Of a DNA stretch of 64,000 nucleotides, positions 43,055 to 53,486 are shown piece after piece. The DNA is taken from assembly GCF_005239225.2 (NCBI RefSeq), contig NC_133291.1:4121171-4185170 (forward strand). Direction: 5' to 3'. A program made the translations under genes and the position numbers. The DNA comes from Populus alba. Its lineage: Eukaryota > Streptophyta > Magnoliopsida > Malpighiales > Salicaceae. The notes beneath the pieces were generated by a model, which worked only from the letters and a program-made list of their open reading frames with translations, did not search any database and was not told the DNA's origin. Within the stretch, counting starts at the first letter, position 1. Every line of letters begins with the position of its first letter.

Positions 43055-45310
43055 TGTTGTTACCCGATTTTTGACTCACTTTTTTTATTAAATTTTCGGA
43101 AAATTCAAAAATAGTGAAAAACAACAAAAATCCAAAAAATATATGTTTTTAATATATTTGCAATGTTTTTAGCATTTTTTAACGTCTTTTAAAAAGAATT
43201 TTTAATTTTCAAAGGTTTTTTTTTGAACGCGTTCGACATTTCACGCGTCATTTTTAAAAATCATTAATTTTTCTCATAGAATTGACGTTGATTTTGCTCG
43301 TTTTTAAAAATACAAAAAAAAAAACAAGAAAAATCAAAATTTACAAAAAAAAAAAGTTGAGGGACCAATTTTGATACCTGGGCAACATTTTACCTATAAA
43401 TATGGGTTGAAAACTCAAAGGAGAAGGAGGGGGGGTCATTTTGTAATTTTGGGGAGGCAACACAAAAGGGGGAAAACCCTAGTAAACTAAATGCCCGTTT
43501 GGCATTGCGGTCAAACCTGCTTTTCAAAAAATTTCAAATTTTTTTTTTGTTAAAATTGAGTGCGGTTTGTACTTTTTGGATCGTTTTGATGTGCTGATAT
43601 CAAAAATGATTTTTAAAAAATGAAAAAACATTATTGGCATGTTTTTCGGCACGAAAAGCTATTTGAAAAGCAACTGCTACCACACTCCCAAACACCCTCT
43701 TCCTCTCCCTTAGGGACGAGCCGCCAACCCCTCCTGGGTTTTGATTTTTTCCAGCCACTAGCTCCCCCACAGATCCCCTTTTGATTTTATTTTTTTCCTT
43801 CCGCTTCCCGGCCGATCACCGAGGCCAGCCTCTCATCAGATTTTTTTCCCTTTTTCTCATCAGCCTCAGCTGCTCAAGCCCCCTCCCCGGTTTCATTTTT
43901 TTTTACCCAAACCGGCTTTTCTGGCCAGCCCCCTTGCTGATCCGAATTTTTTTTTCTCTTCTTCCTCTCCCCGGCCATCGCTGCTCTCCCTCTTCTCGGC
44001 AGCCTCTTCCTCTCAGCCGAGAGAACCCTCACCGTCCCTCTACTCTCTCAGCCGACAACACAGGCTCCTCCACCACCGGCCCCCTCTCCATCGTCCCCGA
44101 TCTGTTCATTTCCATCACCCACAGAAGAACCTAGCGGCGGCCGACAGCAGCAGCATCCCTAGACGCCGTCACCTTCCTCAGCCTCCAGCACTCCTTCCAA
44201 GACATCCGCCAGATCAGAAGAAGAAGACCGAGAACAGTACTGCCACCGGTTGAAGAAGGAACGAACGGACGCCGACGCCGTGAAGAAGAAAGATAACAGA
44301 AAATAATAGATCTAAAAAAATGAAAAATCAGAATAGATCTGGACAAAAAATGGAGTAAAATCAACTGTTGTGTGTTCCAGGGCGAGGAAGAGAAGAAGCT
44401 GAGCAAGACCGGCTTGTTTTCTGGTATGTTTGCGGTGGCGCGTGGGGAGACGCGTCGCCTGTTGTCCCAGCGGCTTCACAGCACTGTTCCGGCATGCAGA
44501 ATGGCTTCCCTGCAATTTCTGGAGTTTAGGGACTATTTTGTAATTTTTAAATTATGTAATGTAATTTTTGTTTAGTGTTTAATTTTTTATAATTTTTGTA
44601 ATGTGATGTACAAAAAAAAAACATGTAAAAGAAAAGAAAATAAGAGAAAGAGAAGTGATAATAAAAAAAAAGAAAAAGAAATGTTTGTGTGTGCTTGTAA
44701 TTTTTTATATATGGTATTGAATAAAAAAAATGAATTTAATTTATATGCATAAATATCTAAAGGACAGATAAAAATCATGTTGTATTTTCCATAAAAATGT
44801 AGAACATGTATCTACATATATTCTGGGAACTAATAACTGATTTATCAAAGCCTTAGAATTTGGCTAAAATTTTATTTTTAAAATCATATCAAGTCCACGG
44901 AGCTTGAAAGTAAATATGTGGTGTGTATTTTGTTTATGAATGATTTTTTTATGATAAAATTGCAAGAATAAAGAAAAATTTAATATTCTGATTTGTTCAC
45001 GAATAAAGAATTATGAACTTACATGTAAGTTGTATTTTCTAAAATTCGATGAATGAATTGAATTTTAAAACTTCTTTAACACATCAAGTTCATAAAGCAG
45101 CTTACCTCAAGTAGGGTGCGTTAAGGGTGCTAATACCTTCCCTAATCACAACCAGTCCCTTACCCGTGAATTTCTGATGAGACCAGTACACCCGAGTTTC
45201 CTAGTAGCCCTTGGTTAAATACTAGGTGGCGACCCCAAAGAACCAAATCAGCAAAACATGAACGAAAAATCGCTAGCCGATGCCGCGCGGAGATTTTTTG
45301 ACGTGCGACA
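43055..45310 (+). mobile_element. Nested solo LTR, 2256 bp
   Basis: Starts TGTTGTTACCCG and ends GACGTGCGACA, flanked by a perfect 5-bp repeat AGTGG (43050-43054 and 45311-45315). TG...CA ends with a 5-bp duplication and no internal domain indicate a solo LTR left by LTR-LTR recombination. The length and the CTAGGTGGCGACC block near the 3' end suggest a gypsy-type parent. It carries an inserted MITE-like repeat and a C/T-rich transcribed-looking segment (43700-44110). Confidence 0.82.
43493..43696. mobile_element. MITE-like repeat, best-preserved copy
   Basis: About 204 bp with imperfect inverted ends: GTTTGGCATTGCGGT at the left, and a right end whose reverse reads GTTTGGGAGTGTGGT. Contains GATGTGCTGATATCAAAAAT and TTTTTCGGCACGAAAAGC. 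Same family as 3975-4163. Confidence 0.65.
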
Positions 45311-45401
45311 AGTGGTAGTGATCTCTCCCAAGTCCACGTGGTGGTAGAGAATCTTGGAGCCACTGGAGTCATCCCCAATGAAGGAGGATGAGGCCATCTC
45401 A

Positions 45402-45830
45402 TGACGACAGGCGGAGACACCTCAGACAGAAGGTGTGAGGACCATGATATGAGTCCATGTTCAAACCGTCTCATGACAACAGACAGAGACACCTCAGATA
45501 GAAGGTGTGAGGACCATGATATGAGTCCATGTTCAGACCGTCTCATGATGACAGGCGAAGACACCTCAGGAGAAGGTGTGAGGACCATGGAATGAGTCCA
45601 AGATCAAACCGTCTCATGACGACGAGCGGAGACACCTCAGATGGATGGTGTGAGGGCCATAATATGAGCCCAGATTCAGACCGTCGCATAACGACGAGCG
45701 GAGACACCTCAAATGGAAGGTGTGAGGGCCGTGATAGGAGCCCCATTTTAGACCGTCGCATGACGACGAGCGGAGACACCTCAAGAGAAGGTGTGTGGGT
45801 CGTAAATAAGCCCAGTTCAGAATGCCCCAG
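45402..45830. repeat. Six-unit minisatellite with 70-72 bp period
   Basis: Units start near 45400, 45471, 45541, 45611, 45683 and 45755. Each has CTCATGACGAC or a variant, GGAGACACCTCA, AAGGTGTGAGG(A/G)CC and ATATGAGTCC-like blocks. Where the unit is 72 bp both strands stay open, giving repeated peptides such as GDTSDRRCEDHDMSP. It lies within the non-coding LTR element, just outside the nested solo LTR. Confidence 0.88.
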
Positions 45831-46661
45831 AGCCAATGTGATGGCTAGATATAAGTGGACAAGTGTATAGCCAAATAAAGTGGCTATGATGAGTATGGAG
45901 ACAAATGCAGGATTGACTTTCATGGATATTGCCCCCATGCTAAAGATCAATGAGCTAGAAGACATTTGCCTTGGACAATAAGTGGATGACTTGTGGAGCA
46001 TTAAGACGCGACTACTATGAAGAAGCAGAGGGCATGTGCAAGTTCTGGGAACAGGTTGACTTTTGTCAAGGTGGTGAGCTCGGTGAAGGCATTGTAATAC
46101 TTAGAGTATGAAGATAGATATGGATCAACCTTTAATGGGTTGCTCCCATGGTTAAAGGTGGATAGCTACCCGGACTCTTGAGACTAAGAGTGAGAGACTC
46201 ATGGAGAAGTAAGGCGTGGTTCCTAAGGAGGAATAGAGGGCAGACGCAACTCCTGGATGAGTAGACTCTTGGAAGAGTGGTGAGCTTGTGATCACATTGA
46301 AATACTCAATGACTGTCGCACTTGGAAATATCCATTTGAGGGGGTGTTGTAAGCCTTGGTTTGAGGCTTGATAAATCATTCCAGACCGAGCATGGTTGAT
46401 ACACTCGAAGGGGAATGTTGTGTCCCAGATAAAAGCGTTAACACTCTTCAGATGAGATGTGACAAACCATCTGGTTGAAGTGATCCTTTGAAGTGAGCAA
46501 AGGGGTGTTTGGGTAACTCTGGTGATTGAAAGGTTTGGCGAGTACCTGTAAACTTGGCCAAAAACGCTCTCGAAATGGTAAGCTTGGAAAAGCTGCAGGA
46601 TGCAGGCATGTGCTGAAGAAGCAAGAAGACAATTGCCCACATAAATGGAAAAGGGGGTGAT

Positions 46662-47219
46662 TGTTAGGATTGTTGCCATTAATGTGCAGCAATCATCAAT
46701 GGACGGCACCGTCCATTGACAAATGCAGCAGCTGGAGCTGGAGCTGCACCAACCATGTGCAAACCACCATTGTCAAAGAAAGAAGGCTATAAACAGTGGG
46801 AAATAAATAGGCCAGCCTTTGAGAGTCAAAGAGGGTTGCTGGTGCAGCCACCATTGTTGACGAAAGAGCAAGAGAAGCTGCCATGGATGCCTATATATAG
46901 AGGCATACGTTAGAGAGCAAAATGAGAAGGAAAGTGTAGCCAAAGATGTGAGAAATATAGGAGAGAGTGGGCTGTCAAGGGCAGCCAGCAGTAGCTGCCA
47001 ATGCATCACTGAGAAGAGAGAAATAGAGTGAGGTTTGGAGTTGCCAAAGAGGGGATGATTCCTCCTCCTCTATTGTTGTAAATCTTGTTCTCTCCCTATA
47101 TAATCAAATGGCTTCTCCCGTGGATGTAGGCGGGTTTCCGAACCACGTTAAATATTGTGTCAGTGTGCTTCCTCTCCTATGAGCAAATATCAGTTCATCA
47201 CCGGTCGGAATCCCCTACA
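46662..47219 (+). repeat. Right LTR of the non-coding element
   Basis: 558 bp, the same length as the left LTR with scattered substitutions. Ends at the target duplication GAAAG inside the 5-phosphatase exon. Confidence 0.92.
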
Positions 47220-47705
47220 GAAAGCCATAGGAACCTCTTGGATGATGATCTGATGCTTGTCCATTCTCATCAATTATAGACTGACCTTCACAAATAATTT
47301 CGAACAAAGCATCATTTTCCCCACGTTTATTTGTGATACGCAAAATTGTTGTATCCTGGTTTGGAAGGATTATGTTGTTTGTGCTGACAATAGTTTCTAG
47401 AATCTTGCTTAGTTCATCAATTATGTATCTAATTTCCTCATTTGATTTCATAATGTCTCCAAACTCTTCTCTCCTCACTGACTCATCAACTCGTGCAATA
47501 TCAACACTGAATATGCAATGAACAGGCTTGTGATGACTGTCAGTTACATCCATGCAAGCATCGTACCTATACAATAGATAGCAAGTTATAGATATGAGTG
47601 TGTGGGCGAACGCGGCCAGGCATGTACTTTTCCCTAAAGTGATATTATTTCCCTATGATGCAAGGAGTTCAAATTAAGCTAATCTCTTATTATTCCATCG
47701 AGACC

Positions 47706-47981
47706 ATGGCGTTTCGAGTCATGAACAAGACACCACACGGGCTACCTGTAACTGAAGAGCGGTTGAGGGCAATTTTCATGGAGTCCGATATCAACAAGGA
47801 CGGTCTTCTCAGCAAGAAAGAGCTAAAGCAAGCCTTCGGTCGTCTGGTTGCCTTGATCCCTGCCTTTAGAGCCTACCGTGGGCTGCACCATGCCGATGCC
47901 AACCACGATGGGGTTGTAGACAAGGACGAGCTCGATGAGCTCATCAAATATGCTAATCGTCTTGGGTACAAGGTTACTTAG
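47706..47981 (+). CDS. Two-EF-hand protein, copy 3 (91 aa), with replaced upstream region
   Basis: Starts MAFRVMNKTPHGLPVTEERL. Both loops are intact (DINKDGLLSKKE; DANHDGVVDKDE). Small changes include Val for Gly in FGRLVAL and Asn for Tyr in KYANRLGY. An upstream ATG at 47655 would add 17 residues, but the family start is 47706. Only about 40 bp of the usual leader remains. Further upstream is 5-phosphatase intron sequence, so the (AT)n promoter has been lost and expression is doubtful. Confidence 0.82.
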   Translation: MAFRVMNKTPHGLPVTEERLRAIFMESDINKDGLLSKKELKQAFGRLVALIPAFRAYRGLHHADANHDGVVDKDELDELIKYANRLGYKVT

Positions 47982-48889
47982 AGCTTTAAAATGTAATTAA
48001 GCAAGGTTGTGCCGCTGTGCATGCGATGTGTGGTTTGTCGTGGCGTCAATTGGGAAAAAATAAGTAAGTAAAACTTATTTTCTTGTCTTTTTTCGAAGAG
48101 ATGGTTCTCCCTGTATGTGATCAAAGATCAATCCAATAGCAGGATGGGTTTTTATTACTGTATGGAGCTCCAGCCCTTTTACCTTTGCAAGAAGTAAACT
48201 ACAAGCCCATTGAAATTGATCGACGCATCATTTATTACTTGTATATCAAAACGCGTGGGATTTTAACGGTATATTTGTTACTATGTAAAATTTTGTTTTT
48301 TTGTTTCTAGTTTGATCCTCAAATTTTGTTTTTAGACAATCAAAACCTATTTAAGAAGTAATTGATTTCAAATTCTTATGAAAAGGTGGGAGTGGTAGAG
48401 GGGGGACCGAAATGAAAAAACAAGGCAAACATAGATGACATGCCATAAGTTTTAAAAACATTCACTTTGATCCTCCAACTTAAACAATCATGCAAATTAT
48501 ACAATTGTGGTCGCTCAAAATTGTTCCAATTTCATTTTAGTACATAGGTTTATTTTTGTTTTTTTTCCCTGATTGAGAGAGGAGAAATAGAGGGGTTGAT
48601 GGATTCTAGCAGTAAAGAGAGAAACTTATCATTGACACCGATTTAGGCCACCAAAAAAAGGATTTTTGTATCAAATTATTTCATTTGATGCAAGTAGTTC
48701 ATACTTCATATTAGATATTTTTATAACTTAAAAGTTCATGAAAAAATAAATCTGAGCTTAGATTGATTTTTTTGTTTCGGGTTGAGTTTGGTTTTTAGAG
48801 CAATTTTTTGGGTTTTTTTGGACAAACCAAGTTTCATCCTTAGACATTACAATGTCAATTTAGGAAGTGCCTTAATCATTATATCAAGA

Positions 48890-49640
48890 GGTTGTACAAC
48901 GGTTGAACAATAATGCAACTTGACAAGTAAATTCTTTTTAGCTTCTCTTATGGAGTGAAATTTTACATTGATGTGCTTGGTTCCTACCATGTTGAGCTAG
49001 ATTTTGAGCAATGGCAATGGCTGACTTGTTGTCACAGTAAAGCCTAGTTGGTGAGCTTTGTTATTAGCTTAAATCAGCAAGCAATTTATTTAACCATATT
49101 GTTTGATTTGCAGTAGCTGCTAAGGAGATATACTTAGCAACTACAGTAGATTGTGCCACAACTTCTTGCATTCCGGCAATTGGTGTCTGAACCAATTGTA
49201 AATATATAACAAAAAAGTGTTGTTTATATCATCAACACTTCCTGCCCAATCAATGTCAGCACAGTCATCCAGTTTAACTCCTTTTGTCTTTAAATACTAA
49301 ATGCCAAGATTTATTGTATCTTTGACATACTTCAGCACCCTGTTAGCAACTTCTATATGAACATTGTTAAGAGAACCTGTGAATCTTGAAAGCAAATCAG
49401 CTAGAAACATTAATTTAGGTCTAGTTTAACTTCTATATGAACATTGCTAAGAGAACTCGTGAATTTTAAAAGCAAATCAGCTAGAAACATCAAGTCAGGT
49501 CTGGTTAATGTCAAGTATAGCAAGCTACCTACCAAGCTTCTATGCAGAGGGTTCCTCAAGTTTCTCACCATTCTTTTTTGAAATATTCTCATCTTGTGCC
49601 AGCAAAGTTGCTACTTTTTTATTTTTTGGTATTATTCTAG
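48890..49640 (-). pseudogene. Ty1/copia RNase H remnant, unsplit paralog
   Basis: The minus strand near 49590-49470 reads SLVGSLLYLTLTRPDLMF, the RT-RNase H connection typical of copia. Further on lie decayed AQST and NQ(A/T)IWL blocks. A short stretch (49260-49440) duplicates the GAACATTG...GAGAA segment. The ATAGCAAG site at 49517 corresponds to the hAT-like target in block 1. Confidence 0.7.
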
Positions 49641-50099
49641 ATTGAATTTATTGAAAATATCAATTATATATTTTTTATGTGAAATGAAGATACCCGAACT
49701 GCATTGATATATTTCATTCCAAGAAAGTAGTTCATTGAACCCACAACCTGAATATCATAAACAACAAGGGAAAAAAAAACAAAAACAGATTCTTAATATT
49801 TCAACAAATCAAGATGTTGTGAAGCCATATAGTCTGGAAATCAAATCATTGACAACTTAACAAAGCCATTACGTGGAAGCATAGCTGGCTACGGACACAA
49901 GGATGGATTTAAGAATTTTGAAAAACAAGGTCTCGAATTCTTGCAGATCCTAAGTAACATGGAGCAGATCCTAAGTAACTACATCACTGGATAATAAATT
50001 AAGCAACAATTAGATAACACCGTAGCTCCAGCAGGACAATTGTTGCCTTTGGCTTTGCAACCCCACAAGGATGATCCTTTAGCATCAAGAGCGCCGCCA

Positions 50100-50313
50100 A
50101 CAATTGAGACACCGCTAACACGTTTAAAGCTACAGATTCACCGAGTCTATTTCTGCAGCCTCTATCCCAAGCGGGTTGCAACCCATGTCTAATAGCTTGC
50201 AGCTCCCCTGAGAGATTTGAACCACCACCAGAGAAGCCCGAAAACCCCACCAGCCAAGAGCCATTAACGTTACCAGGATTTCCAAGTCAGCTGCCATCCG
50301 CATTCAATTTATC
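50100..50313 (-). pseudogene. RNase H-like (RVT_3) fragment, block 2
   Basis: The minus strand reads DKLNADGS, a TGA stop, LGNPGNVNGSWLVGFSGF, then GELQAIRHGLQPAWDRGC and [10 protein letters not shown]. The frame through GFSGFSGGGSNLS is intact here but shifted in the block 1 copy at 25463. LINE relic. Confidence 0.68.
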
Positions 50314-51048
50314 ATAACCCTATCTAGGACGTGCTCAGCATACATGGGTATGTGGTTTAACTGATTTAGTTTGCCCTCCTCAGAACTTCTCGAACTCCTC
50401 ACTGGACAAAATGATTTTTCGGATCACCCAATCGTCACCAGCATATCTGTGGAAGCAATCGATATATACGTTGTTCTATATAGTTTTTGTAAGCTAATTG
50501 TTATTGTTTTATAGCATGAAAAATAATTCTACATAATTCTACTTGTTACTAAATCAAGATATACATCGCGTCAACAAGCCACGCCGAGAATTAGTCTCCT
50601 GACTCGGAAGGGGCCGGAGGAAACCTTGTTGTTCAGCAAAAGATATGGAATAAGATTATTTTTCTCAATCCATAAAAATATAACATGGGATTATCAAAAG
50701 TAAAAAGAAGAAGAAGAAATCTTGTTTTCTAGTGTTTTTTAGAATAAGGGGACTTCCTCTTCTTTCTTCGAATAGAATAATTAACTTGAACCTGGGAGCA
50801 CTACAGCCCCATCGGTTATGCATCATTTATTCAAGAATAGTGGCAATTGATCTCTTTCCGTAGAGACTTAGAGATACATCAATTTTCACTAACAAATAAA
50901 GACGGGATAGAGGGAAATGAACAAACTATCAAAATATTCATGGAGGAAGTGGCGGTGACGACGTTAATTGGCTATGGTGAATGTTTGGTGGCAGCGCGCG
51001 CGATGGACGGGGAGAAAGAGTACTGAGCTTTAGATCTTGACTTGAGAC

Positions 51049-52797
51049 TTTTAAGAATAAGATTCCTATTAGAAATAGATAACATGTATACTTTAGATTT
51101 CCTACTATAAAACTGATTCTATAGGATGATAAACTGCAGGACAGTAATTGATTCCTAATCTATTAGAATAACTATAAGTGCTTTTGTAGAAGTATGTGAT
51201 GTCATTAATAATACAATTCCTTCCAGCAAGTTCTATTCTCTCTTTTCAATTTAAATGGTGTCAAAGCTAAGGCTGAGATCCTAAATCCACAAACCTTGGC
51301 ATCTTTTCTTTTGCACTTTCCTCTCCATTGTCTTTTATGGATTCTTCAAAAACAAATATCTCGAGTTCCTATTTCACTCATCATTCCAATCATCCAGGAT
51401 TAATCCTGATTTCAAAACCATTAAATGAAAACAATTATTCTACTTGGAAAAGAGCCATGACTTGGCCTTAAATTCCAAGAATAAATTAGGGTTTGTCAAT
51501 GGCTCAATCAAAGCTCCCTCAGAAGCAATTAATCATGAAGAATATACAGCATGGTCTCGGTGCAACGATATGATTCATTCCTGGATTATCAACACTCTTA
51601 GCCTAGAAATCTTAGACACTGTCATCTACTATTCAACCGCCCATGAAGTATGGGAAGATCTTCATGAACGATTCTCCTAAAGCAATGCACCTCATATATC
51701 TTTGAAATTCAGCGAGACATTGCTTGCCTCCGACAAGAACAACTCTCAGTCTCTACATATTACACAAAATTGAAAGGGCTGTGGGATGAACTATCTTCCT
51801 ATAATGACACAATACAAGGAACACAACAAGAACAACAAAAATTGATGCAATTTTTAATGGGATTGAATGATTCTTACAGTGGCATTCGCGGACAGATCTT
51901 GCTAAAGAATCCCCTCCCTTCAATTAGTCAAGCATACTCCTCAATCTCACAAGAAGAGAAATAGTGTCTCCTAAGCTCAACGCTTACTGGTGATTGTTCT
52001 GGTAGTAGCGCTGCCATGGCAGTTCGACACAGCAACAGTAGAAAAACTAGCAATTTTAGTGCAGGAACAGGGAGACCTGAGTGATTTCTGAGCTCACTCT
52101 GATTTCAAACTGAGAGTCTATTCTGACTCAGATTGGCAGGCTGCCCATTAACTAGGAGATCTACCACAGGGTACTGCATGTTCCTTGTCCCTTCATTGAT
52201 ATCTTGGAGATCAAAACAACATAAAACTGTTTCACTCTCCTCAGCAGAAGCAGAGTATCATGCCATGACAGGAGCATGTTGTGAGTTGACATGGCTCCGA
52301 TGACTTTTGAGGGATTTAGGACTTTTGCATCATGAACCAAAGTTATTATATTGTGATAATAAGGTTGCATTGCATATTGCAGCCAACCCACTTTTTCTGA
52401 GCGCACTAGACATATCGAGATGGATTGCCACTATATTTAAGGTCCAAGACGGTTCTGTAATAACAAGACATGTAAACTTTGAGCATCAATTGGCAGACAT
52501 CTTTACCAAGCCCTTGGGGAAAGAAACTTTTGTTCCTATGGTCTACAAGTTGAGAGGTGCAGGATATCCACTTTCCAACTTGAAGGAAAGTGTTAAGAAT
52601 AAGAATCCTATTAGAAATAGATAACCTGTATACTTTTGGTTTTCTACTGTAAAATTGATTCTATAGGATGATAAACTGCAAGACAATAATTGATTCCTTA
52701 TCTATTGGAATGATTGTAAGTGCTTTTGTATAAATATGTGATGTGATCAAGAATACAATTCATTCCACCAAATTCTATTCTCTCTTTTCAATTTACA
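51049..52797 (+). mobile_element. Decayed Ty1/copia element, block 2 copy
   Basis: Left LTR 51049-51255 (first bases mutated to TTTTAAG), primer-site relic TGGTGTCAAAGC at 51256-51267, gag from 51337, RNase H end, and right LTR 52591-52797. The gag keeps the stretch deleted from block 1 (51725-51862; WDELSSYNDTIQGTQQEQQK, LMGLNDSYSGIRGQI). Flanks GAGAC and GTGAC as in block 1. Non-functional. Confidence 0.85.
51337..51964 (+). pseudogene. Copia gag, longer paralog
   Basis: Begins MDSSKTNISSSYFTHHSNHP. A 1-nt break near 51465 and a TAA after HERFS (51680) interrupt it. The continuation to PSISQAYSSISQEEK shows the normal copia gag region. Confidence 0.72.
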
Positions 52798-52910
52798 GTG
52801 ACCGCAGCACTTGCAAGATTCGGTGGCAAATCTGTGGCAAATGTAAGTTCAAGAAAAAAGAGAGAAAATTCGGTCAAAAATAACGCAAAGGGTATTGAAT
52901 TGATTGATTA

Positions 52911-52941
<31 letters not shown>

Positions 52942-53031
52942 TCCAAGACTTGTAGCGTGAAAACATCTCTTACGTTCAAATTAAGCTAATCTGTTGTTAT
53001 TCCATCGGGACAATGGGGTTTACAAGCGCTC
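52798..53031 (+). pseudogene. EF-hand gene stub, block 2
   Basis: Same truncated gene start as 27985-28211: leader, ATGGGG at 53013, then TTTACAAGCGCTC. The (GT)n tract is 27 nt here against 30 nt in block 1. Copia-2 is inserted right after CGCTC. Confidence 0.7.
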
Positions 53032-53379
53032 TGTTGAGTTTATGTCTCAAAAGCTGTTGATGAAGAAGTTGCTGACAAAGAAGTTGCTGATGAAGAAACA
53101 GCTGATGTGGAATTCGTGGAAGCTGTCATTAGTTTTAGTTTGAATAAAACACTAGCTATTTGAATTAGTCAAATTCTGTTAGGATTGATATAATCCTTTT
53201 ATTTGAATGTTATCCTTTGATTTCTGTTACGTAACAGCAGGAGATAATGTTGCTGTTGCTTCCCTTTAAAGCTTTCTATTGTTCAATGTTTTCATTATGC
53301 TGCAATATCAATAAAACAGTGCATTTCAGCAGAAGTTGTTCTTCATTCTTTTCTCTATTTTCATTTGTTAAATCCAACA
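53032..53379 (+). repeat. Copia-2 left LTR
   Basis: 348 bp. Contains GAAGTTGCTGA repeats near its start and AATAAA at 53310-53315, a candidate poly(A) signal. Confidence 0.95.
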
Positions 53380-53382
53380 AAT

Positions 53383-53394
53383 TGGTATCAGAGC
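53383..53394 (+). promoter_or_regulatory. Copia-2 primer-binding site
   Basis: TGGTATCAGAGC, 3 nt after the left LTR, matching initiator Met-tRNA. Confidence 0.9.
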
Positions 53395-53486
53395 CCATTT
53401 TTTTTTTGAGAGATCTGTGAGACTGAGAGAGCCTAAACACTTACCCTAAACACTTACCATTCTTCTAAAAAACCAATCAAAACAAA

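Larger units (their letters stand above)
40625..47219 (+). mobile_element. Non-coding (LARD-like) LTR retrotransposon, 6595 bp, with nested insertions
   Basis: 558-bp LTRs at 40625-41182 and 46662-47219 (TGTTAGGATT...CCCCTACA). Perfect target duplication GAAAG at 40620-40624 and 47220-47224. Primer site TGGTATCAGAGC at 41185-41196. A polypurine tract AAAAGGGGGTGA precedes the right LTR. No gag or pol domain can be read in either strand, so it depends on proteins from another element. A 2256-bp solo LTR (43055-45310) is nested inside; without it the internal region is about 3.2 kb. Confidence 0.92.
39750..47566 (-). pseudogene. FRA3-like 5-phosphatase 3' fragment, copy 2, exon split by an LTR element
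   Basis: Last exon 40109-39750 (VTPAAGIIKPGHIAEVSIHL ... HLRNLRSP, stop). The preceding exon runs 47566-47220 and resumes at 40624-40606, split by the 6.6-kb element at 40625-47219. This copy keeps the most upstream sequence: YDACMDVTDSHHKPVHCIFS, VDIARVDESVRREEFGDIMK and SNEEIRYIIDELSK, matching the region after the catalytic SDHKPV-type motif of inositol 5-phosphatases. No catalytic core; non-functional. Confidence 0.88.
48237..50831. mobile_element. Composite insertion with GCATCATTTATT target repeats (block 2)
   Basis: GCATCATTTATT lies at 48225-48236 and 50820-50831, so the 12-bp direct repeat is perfect here. It holds the same copia RNase H and RVT_3 debris as the block 1 insertion but no hAT-like element. 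Confidence 0.55.

Noticed and set aside
43781..44134. Ser/Pro-rich open frame inside the nested solo LTR
   Set aside because: C/T-rich composition produces it; it sits wholly within an LTR and matches no domain.
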